From the NCBI RefSeq assembly GCF_001949145.1, contig NW_019091537.1, forward strand, positions 64,001-128,000: a stretch of DNA of 64,000 bases, given 5' to 3'. The notes under the pieces are model-generated. The model was not told the origin of the DNA. It was given only the letters and a program-made list of their open reading frames with translations, and searched no databases. Made by a program: the position numbers and the translations under genes. This DNA comes from Acanthaster planci (lineage: Eukaryota; Echinodermata; Asteroidea; Valvatida; Acanthasteridae). Shown in pieces: positions 25,150 through 38,050 of the stretch; position 1 is the stretch's first letter, and the number at the start of each line of letters is the position of its first letter.

Positions 25150-26794
25150 ATTTCTGTGGCTGTCATTTTTTAACACAGAAGAATGGGACATGTACTGGTA
25201 CGGTACATGTACATGTATACACAGATAAAGGAATGCCATGTGTATACAAATACATGTACATACATGTGTTGATTGTAGATGTACATGTACCGTTACAATT
25301 TTAACAAACATCTAATTTCATTAGTGTTCTACGGTACATGTACAGTACATACAGTGTATTGTGGCAGGGATCTCCCCGGGCGAAAACTAATCAAGTTTGA
25401 TGGGACCAAACTCACTACATGTACATGTATGCACTGGTACATGTATATTTGGTAACAAAAACTGAAGACAACTCAATGAAAACTGTTTATTATGATCCCT
25501 TTTAAACAGGTTCATTTTTCAAAATATTTTTCTTCAGGTAACTTCCAATGATGGATCTTTTTTTTGGCAATTAATCTGGAATTCTGTGTCCTTATTTTCT
25601 CTGGAGTTCCGTCTGTTTTATGTAGCGTACCGGTACATATGTACATGTATAGTGTATGTGCAGTAGGTACATTGAATTATATTGTGAATCTTTGGCTCCA
25701 CAACTTGAAGAAACTCACAAAAAGACAAAAAAATTCTGGATAAAAACAGAAATCCACAAACTATTCCAACACGTATTAAACACTTTGATGTTCAGTTCAG
25801 TTAAATTCATATCAACTTTTACATGTGCGTGAAATTTCCATTCAAACTCAAGCATTGAGAAAACTTTACGTTGAAAATAATATGGATAGCAACTAATTAC
25901 GTATGCACATGTATCAGATATACACGTACATTTTGTAAGCCTACATGTAGTATTACAAAGTACATGTATTAGGATTAGTTTTTTACTAATTTCAGAGTAT
26001 TTTCAAGGATAGAAACTTTCAGAGCATTCCAACTGTTATTGTTTGGGTTACCAGTGGGGCTTTGTTTAATCATATCTGTAGATTAAGTAATACATTACCT
26101 TTACCATATACGGAAAGTTGGGGGGGATTGGTATTGTGGAAGGGCCTCTTATAAAGCCTGTGGCTGGGGACATTTATCATTTGTGGAGCTTGAAACTATA
26201 ACGGTTCTGCAGGGCTTATTGGCAAATATTATTAGCCCTAAATTTTGCAGGCGGTTTAAATTCAAATGTGTACATCCCCTTGTACCGTTTATTTTTTCGT
26301 GCTTTCTGTCTCTTGTTGCACATATTGGTACATTTACATGTGTACATATAGCATTAGTTGTGCGGTGTGCATGCAAGTTGCGGTGCAGGTTCATGTACTG
26401 GGTATGTCCATTGCTTTGTTGGACACACGTACATGTATATGTAACACCGCATGAATCATGACAGAAATTCCTGGAATTATAATGGCATAAATTCCCAGAG
26501 GGGCTGTAGTGTTTCTTGTTGCCATAGAATTGGAGCTGATGGATCATGTTATACCGTACATGTACAGGCAACAAAAGACTAATCCGATACAGTGAAGACA
26601 CCAGAACCGCGGTGGTTGTGCACTCATATGTACATTCTGCAGCTTGGCATGTGCGTGCTTTTGGCAAATCATGACACCCTATTGGTTGACTAGGGTTGCA
26701 ACATGCACGGACCACCTGTGCACTAGCATTGTGCCACTACAGCAAATGGCTTATTCTGGTTGTCAAATAACACTGCACTGCATTAAATGTTCAT

Positions 26795-26990
26795 CACCCT
26801 ACATGTACATGTACATGTTTATGTACATTGTATGTAGGATAATACTGTTCCATCCTCCATGTTCTCGCACATGTACATGTACTCCCACACACTGGTGCGA
26901 GTATGAATGTTATATTACATGTGTGCTGAAAATGCTACGCAGGCCTACATGTACATGTAGGCCTACTGGTACGTGTACATGTGTACATAT
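26795..26990. repeat. ACATGTAC cluster
   Basis: Tandem and dispersed ACATGTACATGT runs, including a palindrome AGGCCTACATGTACATGTAGGCCT near 26942. Confidence 0.75.
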
Positions 26991-27709
26991 AGGTGGTGAG
27001 CAAAAAGTATCAGTTTGTGAATAAGCTCAATAAATTGTTTGTTTCCTGTATTCCCAGTAGATGAAATGTCAACATAACAGTAGTGGTATGTAAATTTGTA
27101 CATCTTTGTCTGAATTTCCTATTTTCAGCCCAGCCTCTTCCTTTTCATCACTTGTCATTTGCTTGCCTGGATATCCAGATGAGTGAACTTGAAAAAAAAT
27201 TGATTGTAACGGCCATCCTGAAAGTCTGCACAAGCCCTCAGGATGTATGATATTGCTTGATTAATAATGGAAGGAAACAAGAGTAGTTTTGCGTTTACAT
27301 ACATGTATGTGCCAGTAGGACTTATGGAGTAATTACCTACCCTGTTGGTACACTGACAGATGTCTCATGTAAAGCTGAAGTATATGACCTTTATTTTCAA
27401 GTTTGAAAAGGTTTTTCAAGATTACTCATATTTACTCACCTCCTGTGAGACTTTGAACAAAATGCAAAATAAAAGAATATTTATTAAGGTACATCTCAAC
27501 TTACATTTTATTAATTAAATACGGGTACTTGTACACCACAGACAATCAAATCAAATCTTGTCCCCAGCAATTTGGTATTCATAGGTACATGTACTGTACA
27601 TGTATGTTGCAAATGAATGGAATGGTTTTATTTATACGCTGTGTATGCACCCTTTGCATTTGCCTTATACAATAGAAACGCCAAATTTGTTCATTGAGTT
27701 CTAATTTAG

Positions 27710-27729
27710 TTAAAAAAAAAAAAAAAAAG
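27710..27729. repeat. poly-A tract
   Basis: A run of about 18 A with no clear retroelement body upstream. Confidence 0.8.
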
Positions 27730-30700
27730 AATTCCCCAGCAAATTATATGCCTTCCTTCCAAAAGGTTTCTACTGAATTTTGTACCTACATGTAGACCTC
27801 AAAGAACCCATCCCTCACGCACAGTCTCATCCACAGGTACTGGTGGGCCTACTTCTGTGCATGTTAACATGTTAGCCCCTATTCCCCTCAACACCCCGTT
27901 CTTGTACATGCATACATTCAAAGAGTGTAGGCCTACACGTACATGTGTATGCATTTTAAGCATATGAAATGACACACTACCGGTACCTGCATACATACAT
28001 GAATGTCATATTTTGTGCTTGAATTTTATTAGCTTCATACATACATGTACTGTATTTGTGTTCATTGACATGTACCGGCATGTGCTCCATATGTTCTGTA
28101 TTTGTTGCATAACATGCCAGGCATCCTTAGGAGGCAGACTGGTAGTACCAATCAAGATTACATGTATGATTGCCCAGGCCATGAATCGTAACACTGTACA
28201 CCAGACACAACACTATTCCAGTCTAGACAAACCCTACATGTAGCTGCAACACCTGTGTACTCATGTTTTGTACATTTAGTACCAGTAGGTCTGTATGTAC
28301 ATTACAATTTCTGTACGTACATTGTACTGTATATATACAATCAGTTACTCTTCACAATTTTGTTGAGTCCTACGGTATAAGAGAATGTACCGGTACCGTA
28401 CCATTTTGTATATGTACAAATGTACATGGTACATGTACTTGTACAGTGCACGTACCTCGCAAAAAGGTTTAGAGGAACATGTGGCCTACCGCGGTATCGA
28501 TGACAGTTTGGATACGTACATTGTACCAGTGGGGGCATTTGGGCTGTTTGTAGTATAAAATCAAAAGTACATGTACCTGGAAACTGAATTGAACTATGGT
28601 TGGATCTGACACTTTTTTCCAATCATTCACTTTTATAAAACAGAAGTTGATGCTACATAGTGAAATTTTGCCAGTACCACGCAGAAACATGTGAATCACA
28701 CTGTACAAATTAGCATTCTTGCAGATTTTTTATTCCATGTACTGTAGGCCTACAAGTAATTTCTTCATGAATCTTTACCGTTCTGTTTCCCTGTGAATTT
28801 GAAAAAGTGCAAAGTTTCCCACACACTGGCACTCGTTGCTCTTCCTGAAAGGAAGATGAATTCCCCATGGCAAAAATTCATGTTACTACATTAAGTAATT
28901 GAAAGTGACTAATGAATGCATGTACTGGCAATTTACTGGAATTTCAATGGGGACTGTGTACCCACTTCATCTGCTTGTTACATGTACATGTACATGCCAA
29001 CAAGTTGTGTTTCTATGCAGTGTAAGCAGGGGATATTTGGGAGAATTGTATTTGACATGTTTGATAACCTTCATACGTAGGAGTACGAGTGTATATCTAA
29101 TGCGTCATGCATGATAACAGAAACCTTCTTGGAATTGTCAGAGACCTGTTGAACTTGTTAAAATACATGCATATAACACACCGGTACATTTACCTGTACA
29201 CATGTACATACTAGGAGGTCTTTGAACTCGTATGTTTTGATGCTTCAGAATCTGTCTACATGACTGCCCTTGGCAGGTACAAGTGCAGCTACATGTAGGT
29301 ACCAGTACATAGCACAAACAGACCAGTACACGTGCATTATGTTGTGCATGTAAATTCTGAGCAGCTGTGCATGATTTGTAATGTACGGTACAGTACATGT
29401 TGGCCCTGCACTGTACTGTACATGAACATGTACATAAAGATAAAATCAAATCAACAGTTATTTCCAAATTGATATCATTCATAAAGGAGTTACGTGTAAC
29501 TTTTTAAATTACATGTACATGTATGTGTCATACATACAGTATATCAAAAAATAATGATATTAAAAAAGCACAGTATTTACATGTAAAAGAATATATCTGA
29601 CTGAGCCTGATATATTGTACCCTCATGTACGTGTACAGTACATTAACAGTACACGTATGTACGCATTGGTAAAACAATAAGAACATGTCTCATTCAGTTG
29701 TTTTCTTTGACAAGAAAACATGTTAGCAAATTGACTTTTCCAAAGCAGGTTGATTGAAGTGTGCACAAATGCACTGGTACATGTACATGTACCAGTAAAT
29801 GTGCCCTTACCTGTATATGTACATGAACATGTACATGTATGTATGTACAGTAGATTAGAATTTTAATGGATATTGTAATGTGCAGGAAATGAATTTGCTG
29901 TTCCGTGTATACCGGTATTTTACAGTGTACGTTCACAGGTATAGTAAAAACATTTTCTAGATTAAGCGACTTTACCCTGTGCAAGAGCAGTTCACAGTTT
30001 GCCCAGGTGGAGGAAATAAATGGCACTTCTAAGTGCCATCGACAGATTTGGAGAGTGAATTGTCTGTCGGTGGCACCCACTTGGTTGGCACCGTATATTG
30101 TGAACCACAAGAACCATGTTGGGATATTCAACATACATACCAGTATACCAGAGCATATCAGTACACATACGATACTTATGTGTACACACAACAGTTGCTA
30201 TGGATTACTGGGATGTTATAGGCCTTTTCTTTGGCTAATTCTTTCTTTGGCTAAGCCTTTACTCTCTCTTGACTGCAGTAACAAAGCCTCTTGTTGCTTC
30301 GTGGGAGCATACCGGTAGGAAGACTTGGAATGGAACTCTGGTACATATACATGTACATGTACTGATACAATGTACAATGTACATGTATGTACTTGTAGAT
30401 TATGCCAGTCTCACATGAAATGTACCGTAGAATGTGTGATGTGGCCTGTAAGAATTTTTATTTATATATAAATGTACTGTACAATTAGGATTTCAAACAA
30501 GACATTTTCAGCCCTGTGGGCAAATATGATGCTGATGCATACATGTACATTGACAATTTAAAACACACATGTATGAAAACATGCATAGTGAAATTTCCAT
30601 TTAAATACACGATACTGGTAATTAGTGGTAACTTCACTGTTAATGCATTGTGTACCGGTACTTGTAGTTAACTACATGTATGACTGTTGGTTTTCAAAAC

Positions 30701-30764
30701 TTCAAGTTACAATGCACATGCACATCCACTGTACATGTACAGTACATGTACAGGTACTGCACTT

Positions 30765-31016
30765 AGGGGGAGTCAGGTTGGTGTAGTGGTTCTTTCCTCG
30801 CCTTCCACCTCTGCAGCCCAAGTTCGAATCCCGGCCCGGTCCACATGTGGATTGGGTTTTCCTCCCACCTCTAAAACTGTTACTGCTTCTCACTGTCTCC
30901 TCTCTACAGGTTTCTTCAGGCTTGCGAGCTTCAGTGCTATATAGGACGCTTTTGAGGAATCCTTGGTGTCATTACCATAAATACATGTATATGATGATCA
31001 TAATAATAATAATAAC
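30765..31016 (+). mobile_element. tRNA-derived SINE, copy 1
   Basis: The head carries a pol III A-box-like GTTGGTGTAGTGGTT (30777-30791) and a B box AGTTCGAATCCC (about 30821-30832) at tRNA-like spacing. The body contains CCACATGTGGATTGGGTTTTCC, CCCACCTCTAAAACTG and GGTTTCTTCAGGCT, all shared with the second copy at 48851. The tail is a run of ATA repeats. No protein is encoded. Confidence 0.78.
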
Positions 31017-31726
31017 ATGTCGTACGTGTACAGGCACACATACTGTACTTGACACATGACCCATGGCATACATGTACATGTAACTTCAGATTGGGAAAGG
31101 TGTGTTATACAAATTGTATTACAATAAATACTGTACTAGTACATTTAGTTCATTTATGATCATCTAAAATACAGTAAAGACACTGGCGGAAGTATTTCTG
31201 GTACCGTACATGTACATGTACATGTAGGCCTACCAGTACAGTACAGACCAGCATTAGCCAGTGTGACATACTATACATTACATCATGTCTGGACATCTTC
31301 AGGTTCATACTAGATCATACATGTAAGTTTGGTTTGGTGTCTGGCTATCATGCAAATTTTGCCAGAGAGAATGATTGGTAACCAGTTATAATTGGCTTTA
31401 ACACAGTGGAACTCCAGGACATTACTCAGCAAAAAGTCCTGAGTTTGATATTTTCATTTAAATGTACCTGTACAGTACTTTTCATATTATTTATTTTACT
31501 GAAGTAGTTTGCTTTACCGAAGTAGTTTCAGTGCTCTTTTCAATTTAAACAGGTTCTTTACATGTATTTCAGGTAAAGTATTGTGAGAAATACCAGTAAG
31601 AGGCAAAGGTTTGAAACTTAAAAGCTTTTGAGAGAGCATGGAGGGGAGACCCTCCAAACACCTGAAATACTCCTAGGGAAACTTTGGGGTCCTGATGTAC
31701 CTGAACCCCAGTAGTACATGTACATC

Positions 31727-32417
31727 TGGGCCCATATTCATAAAATGCTGCTAAGCCTAGTTGGGAACTAAATTGGCCCCGAACTGCCAACTAAGCCTAG
31801 TTGGATTCTAAGTGCTATTCATAAAATGCTGCTAAGATTAATTGACTGCTAAGTTGTCTGCTAACTTTAGAGGTGGTCTTGGGTACCTCTAAGTCTCTGG
31901 TTGACAACCAAACCTTTCATTTTTATGTTTGGCTCTGCTAAGCATTGGCTTTCTTCCGGTTAGTGTTTGCATCTTTATGTTTACTGTCGTTGACATCTTT
32001 GTATTTGTCATAATTTCAGCTATGAATAAATTCTCTTCCTGACAATAATTAGATTTTTCTTTTCTTTCTGTTGCCTGCTCGTGTATCTACCATTTTGAAC
32101 ATGTGTGTTTACGATGTGGATAACACAGAACAGTTTGTATGTTGCATTATGTAGACGCACACAGCAGTTTGTACATACACAACTCTATTGTCTAGCCACA
32201 TAAACATACCAATCCTATTGAAAGTGAAACTGACCCATATTGTAATTTGCGCTTTGGGACAGTGCCAACCGCTAAGTTGACAACTAACTAAATCCTAGTT
32301 GACAACTACCTGGAATGTCCTTAGCTGGGTTTTATGAATATGAAAGTACAGGAAGCAGGAAACCATGGAGCAGTCAACTAGGCATTTAGCAGCTTACTAA
32401 TATGAATATGGACCCCA
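31727..32417. mobile_element. TIR element, about 691 bases
   Basis: The left end TGGGCCCATATTCATAAAAT and the right end ATATGAATATGGACCCCA are inverted copies, followed inward by GCTGCTAAG on the left and TTAGCAGC on the right. The words CTAAGCCTAGTTGG and GCTAAGTTGACAACTAA recur inside. No transposase is visible, so it is a non-autonomous DNA transposon; a Harbinger-like origin is possible but not shown. Confidence 0.7.
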
Positions 32418-33069
32418 AAGTCCCAATGAACATGTACCAGTACCTTGGTACATGTATCTGTAGACCACAGATTGTAACATCTGTAGATATATCAAAGATG
32501 AATTTAACAGGAAGTTGAATTTAACATAAATGTTACGTGTAAGTGTACAGTCTGTATCAGTTTACAAATTTTTAACATACATGTACATACATGGGTCTCT
32601 ATGGAAACCTATTCAGCCATGTGGCGGTACATGTACACAAAATTGCATGCACTTTGGCAAGATGTACCCCATCAGAAACATAGTGTCTCAAAATTTTTTT
32701 GCAAACTATAAGAAGTAATAATTATTAGACCCCTTGCAGCTGGTACTTGGTAATGGTTTCCTTTAACATGGTAATCACTGATGTACCGGCCCTTTTTTCT
32801 GGTGTTTGGATCACATTTAGCTAATGTGCATACTGGTATGCATTCTCAAAATGATGCAAATGATAGTGGACGGATTATGTAGGACTAGTGAGTTTGCTAC
32901 CTCCATGAGTCACATAGGTCTCCCATGGAACATTCAGAATTTGTGACCAGTTAAACTTGCCATTTAAATATGAATACTGGTAGGTATTGTCGGCAACCAA
33001 GATTCCTTTCATCCATGGACCAGAGCCAATTTAACATCAGGACCTTTCCCTGATTGTCCTTTTTTGCAG

Positions 33070-33242
33070 GGCGGAGCGGTCCCGCTATGCTGCCAAGATG
33101 AGACGCGACAAGGAAGGGGTGGAGATTGCTGCCCTCGCCAAGCTCCTCCCCTACCCAGAAGAGATTACCAGCCGGCTGGACAAGGGCTCCATCATACGCC
33201 TCATCACGAGCTACCTCCGTATGAAGAAGTTCTCTCAGAAAG
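33070..33242 (+). CDS. bHLH-PAS exon 2: bHLH domain
   Basis: Encodes residues 9-67. The basic region RSRYAAKMRRDKE is followed by helix 1 (EGVEIAALAKLLPYP), a short loop (EEITS) and helix 2 (RLDKGSIIRLITSYLRMKKF). AxLLPxPxxITSxLDKxSIIRLxxSYLxM is the signature of class I bHLH-PAS proteins (SIM, Trachealess/NPAS, HIF-alpha). The paired Arg of the basic region and the DK-SIIRL core of helix 2 are kept. In place of the usual DAARSRR it reads YAAKMRR, and helix 1 lacks the FYELA motif. The acceptor is TTTTTTGCAG and the donor AAAG|GTACAC, phase 1. GC-rich codon use contrasts sharply with the flanking introns. Confidence 0.93.
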
Positions 33243-34946
33243 GTACACTGTACATGCATGCAAGTGCTAATCAGATTGTTTACCTCAAATGGCTTCTGGT
33301 TTGTTTATGTGTTGGAATGATTTGGAATGTATGGAGAGCCATTTTGATTGGGAGTTGCTGTTGGTGAGAAAGGTTATACATTGTACATACATACATGTAC
33401 ATGTACATGTACTGGTACCCGTGGTGTTGAAACCTGACCCGAAGCCAAAACTAATGGTACCACAAACCAATTTTTCAGCAGGTTGGGTCAGGTCAGGTCG
33501 GTTTTTCTACCATTACTGTATGTCAGGTCTGGTCTGTTTTAGTTTTGTGTTTGTGATTTTTGGGTTGGTTCAGTTTAACGGCCTTGGTAAAACCTGAATT
33601 AAGCTGCACACAAACCTGAATTCAACTGCTCAAACAAGAAGAAAAAACAAGAAACAGTTGAGACATTCACATTGCATTATTGCTGCCAAGTCGCAGTTCT
33701 GGGCATCACCAAGATGCATGCATTTTTTCATGGTATATTAATTTCTACACTCCAAACATGTTTGTCAAAAAGATACATTGCTACCTTTTTAATTCTTTTG
33801 ATAATTTTTCAAAAAGAAATCATGTAATGCGAACAACTTTTTTCCTGAGCTACCATACTTATACTGGTAGCTATACGGAGGTTTTTCTTTTGAGGGAGAG
33901 GACAGTTTGCTTTTAGGTTGGTTTGGTTCGGGTTTACCTTAATTTTTGTCAGGTTGGGTCAGGTCAATTTCGGAGTTTGGATTGCATGGTTTACCTATAG
34001 GTCTGGATTTGGTTTGCATGTATATGTGTATAATATTTTGGTCAACCCGACCGGATGCGCAACATGAGAATGTGGTGTCAAGATGTGTTTATCCGATTGT
34101 TTTTTCTCATAATCCAGTCTCATTCAGTCCTGACAAGAGGAAGTTAACAGATTGAATATCTGCATGCTGCAGATGTTGGTAGTGATAGAAGGGTAACAAC
34201 AAAGATTATGCCAATGGCTGTCGTTTTTGTGATGACTGAACAGTTATGAATTGTGCTGATTTTAGGGAAAATACTAAGGGTGGGACGTTTACACATTTAA
34301 ACGAAAAAAAGTCAAAATCCGTTTATAAATTTTCCCAATTGTATGAACAGAACTGCCCCTTTTAGAGGTTTGACGGTTTGATTGACGCAATCTGGCATTC
34401 ATTATTATTGTAAACAATGCTCGTAAAATGTAATTTGATTGTCAGAATACCAAAGGAATACCATGAATTCATCACCAGAAATTCGTGTCAACTATTTGCA
34501 TTTGCTGTGTTTAAAGTTTTCAGTGACACCATGGTAAGGGTAGGACGTTTACACATGTATTTAAACAGTATGGGAAATTTTTCGGAAACGAGATGGATTG
34601 TTTTTTAAATTAAATTTAATTCACACCCTTAATAAATACCTCAGGCAGTCTCTCTATTCAACAGTGTGCAACTTGACACTGTACATGTATTAACATTTGA
34701 TTAACAGTTTAATCGATTCTGATCGGCCAAGAGTCTGTGTGCGCGTGCCATGCGCGTGCCAAATCCATATAAGGATATTCTTTTGGACAACTTCCACTAG
34801 GAATATACCACAAAATGGACAGGGGTGTTTGGGAAAATGGAAGTAAACTTCTGAACAAAATTGTTGGAAAACCATCATACATGTATATTAACTTCTTTTG
34901 ACTTTCTGACTACATTGTACGAAAGGTATTTATGAATGGGAATAAA

Positions 34947-35099
34947 TGTACTTGGCTGGTCTTAAACTGACATTTAAGACTGGCTCAGGAAATTTAATGC
35001 TGATAATGCCCATGCCTGCGGCTCTACTGGTGTCCATTCTCCTGATCTGCCAGCAGGGTCTTACTCTGGTAAACACTAATTTAAGACCGGCCAAGCACA
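34947..35099. mobile_element. foldback MITE, 153 bases
   Basis: The left end TGTACTTGGCTGGTCTTAAA and right end TTTAAGACCGGCCAAGCACA are inverted copies (18 of 20). The left arm is followed by TTTAAGACTGG, a second, shorter inverted match. Non-coding. Confidence 0.68.
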
Positions 35100-36036
35100 T
35101 ACATGTACCATACACGGTATTTATTCCTGTGTTGAATTTGCTCTTCAAGTTATTAGTATATGAAAAAGTAATTGCATGAGTCCCAGACTTACATAATTAT
35201 TAACTTTAAAGAAATGGAAGTTGTTGTACAGTATATGTAAAGAAATTTGGCGAAAATGAAGTTTTAGTTTTATAGGCCATTGCATGAAATCACCTGCAGG
35301 TTGCACAACACCATCTGCTTACCCCCAGGTACGGTTCCTGATCAAAGGCCTTAGTTTGAGAACATAGAGCTACAAACCCTGGTCTGAACAAGCAAGCTGG
35401 TCATCGGGGATCAGATTACATCTGTGAAATCTGATCACTTGTGGCACTCTGTGAGTCTGCCAGAATTATTAAATGCCATATAATTATTTTTGGTAAATTG
35501 CTAGGCAAGTCAGTCATAACACTGCCAAAGGTTCAGATTCCATGTGTACACATGTAATTGGTATTGTCACTTTCCCAGTGTTTTGCTTGCGGGAAAATGG
35601 ATCCTATCAGAATAAAACAATCCGGTGCAGAGTCAGGGAATTAAGATTAAGCTTGCAAGGAAATGTTGGCAGAACATGCCTAATAATGCGAAGGACAGCA
35701 TGTTATTAAGTTTGAAATATCAAACATGCATACATTAATGTACCAGTACCAGTACAGTGTACCAGTACATACAATTACACGTAATGTACGCAGGGGCATG
35801 TCACAGTAAAATGGTACAGTAATTTTCATGGGAATTGTGCCTCTTAATATGACCTTACTGTGAACCAACAAGGAGCATTGTACAATGTACATGTTCGACA
35901 TGCACTGTACTAGTACATGTTATAATGTATAGCACATCGTGAAGTGACTAACTGTATACACCATACTAGTTTGAATAATCTGAATTCGGATCAACATGTA
36001 CTTTGAGACATACATGTACCTGTATGTGTATATCAT

Positions 36037-36910
36037 ACCTGCCAAGTCTCACGCATCAGGCGTGTAACACATGCATTTGACCAAATCTCACGCTCACATG
36101 CATCAAGCTCAAAATCTCACGCATTCTGCAAATGATGAAGATAATTCACAAAAACTCAGGCATTGGACAACAAGGTCGGTCACGTGCATCAATTTTCTTT
36201 CTCTGTACTGCACGCGCGCACTGCACTGTATTACGTAATAGCCTTTAGTCAAGGCTCACCTGGACACATGGCGCACACAGTGGCAGCGAGTGGCAAAGCT
36301 TGTGAATTGTGTGCGTCCTGAGTTCACGTGTGGAGCTAGTTGCCACGTGCACCTTGACTAATGACTATGCGCTACTGATGACTCGCGCCACTTGTAGGCC
36401 GTCTCCAAAACCGGCTTCTAGAGCTTTGGCTAGGTCTATTTTCTCGGCGTCTCTGCGTAGAGTGAAGACCTAGGTCTAAACAACAGATCCAGATGCAGCA
36501 TAAATACATATGTAGATCGGCAACACAACTGCCGCGCTGTAAAGTTTCCGTTCTGTCGTAGACGAGCGCTGTAGAATGTACATTTAGTACATGAGCCATG
36601 CTCTCAAACTTTTTCCAAATTTTTCATTGACATTTTGTATAAATGTTAACTTGAAAACATCAGTTGAAAACATATCGCAATGTGATTTAGTTTTGGGATT
36701 TTTTTTTTAAAGAATTGTAACGAGCCCTGAAGAGATCCCAAGCATTTCATGCATTAACTTTCATTTGGTTTTGAATATTTTATTCAAATGATGATGTCAC
36801 GATATGATTATGCATTATAATGGACGTGGGTTTCAATTGGACAAAACAATCTCTGGGTTTCAATTGGACAAAACAATCTCACGCACTGGAATTTCTGAAA
36901 CTTGGCAGGT
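36037..36910. mobile_element. TIR element, about 874 bases, with nested hairpin
   Basis: Opens ACCTGCCAAGTCTCA and closes TGAAACTTGGCAGGT, inverted over 11 exact bases plus a further TCA. Words like AATCTCACGCA recur near both ends. Inside, TAGTCAAGG (36246) and CCTTGACTA (36352) form a nested inverted pair, and a 27-base unit is exactly tandemly doubled at 36828-36881. No transposase frame is visible. Confidence 0.62.
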
Positions 36911-37744
36911 CTGAGTACAATGTACATAGGTATAAATCATTCTTGAGGAGAACCTGCCATTCTTTCCTGTCTGCGAGCAGTAGTCCTTTTAAAAGGCATT
37001 TCTTTCTGTCAGCGGATAATACCGGTACTGGTAGCTACATTGATGGAGGAGGGTTTTATTATAGAGAGCTGCCAGGCAATCTGTGGTCACTATGCACAAG
37101 AGTGCAGGACTGTCAGTAAAGGTTATTACTCCTGACAGGACATGTAGGTTATTGTGGCAGTCAGGCAGTGTACCATTGTAATTCAGTGGCTGCAGTCACT
37201 GCAGTCATGCATGTAAACTTGGTGGAGAGTTCAGTGTACTTTCATATAGAGGACAGGCAATTCACTGTGTCTACCCAAAAGGAGGAAGGCCAATTTTTTC
37301 ACCTGTGTACCAGTACAAGAACTGTGTACAGCAGATGTAGCATACTGGTACATATGAGCATACTGTACATTGCACTACATTTTAATCGTCTCATCTGTGA
37401 CTATCATAAGTAAAGCACTTACTACATGTACATATACATGTACATGTACATATACATGGACCAGGTAATGTACCGTATATGTTCATAAAAAGGGGAAGAT
37501 GAGCTACCTGTATTTTTATATTTTTTTGTTTATTTTGTGTCTGTATTTTTCACTCGAGCTCACATGGTGCTTCTGCCCTTATTCACAAGGGGGGGTTAAT
37601 CTAGAGAGAACAATGACCATGCATGTTCCCACGGTTATGTTTAAAGCAGTGCACATTACATGTCCGATTAGAAGTTTGTATGTGCTACGCGCTCACAGGG
37701 ATTTCTTATAATAGCTTGTTTTATGGTCTTTGAAATGTGCAAGT

Positions 37745-38050
37745 TTCTAAATTACAGAGAGTGTAGAATGCAGCTGCATGATTGGTGTCTGGTGCTTCCA
37801 GAAGAGATTATATACATGTACATGTAACCCCAATCTTTTATGATTTACATTGGCTATCGGCAGGTTTTCAATTCACTTTAAAATTCTCCTGCTATCATTC
37901 AAAGTTGTTTGCAGATAAGCTCCTGAGTATTTGTCAGAACTACTTAGAATTAAGAAACGTCCACACGTGTTATTCACTTCGTTTGGCAAGTAGAATCATT
38001 CTAGACTATCCACAGGGAAGATTGATGAAGACTTTTTATTTTATGGAATC
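37745..38050 (+). pseudogene. LINE reverse-transcriptase C-terminal relic
   Basis: Conceptual reading with stops and one frameshift gives QRV*NAAA*LVSGASRRDY, then TPIFYDLHWLS, then in another frame KILLLSFKVV and APEYLSELL. QNAAARLV, HITPxLxxLHWLP and KILLLxFKxxNGLAPxYLSxLL are typical of the end of CR1/L2/Rex-like non-LTR retrotransposon polymerases. Multiple stops and truncation show a dead fragment. A 12-base CATGTACATGTA unit (about 37816-37827) interrupts the conserved ITPI junction. Confidence 0.72.

Larger units (their letters stand above)
6400..33069 (+). other. intron 1 (about 26.7 kb), repeat-rich
   Basis: GTGGGT donor at 6400 and TTTTTTGCAG acceptor ending at 33069. I found no convincing exon inside. 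It holds dense TACATGTA/TACCGGTA palindromic runs, a 96-base tandem duplication (8012-8167), a GGTCTTGGTCTC array, foldback elements at 19817, 22118 and 24807, a SINE at 30765 and a TIR element at 31727. Most open frames here are His/Val/Tyr/Met-rich translations of the palindromic runs. Confidence 0.7.
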
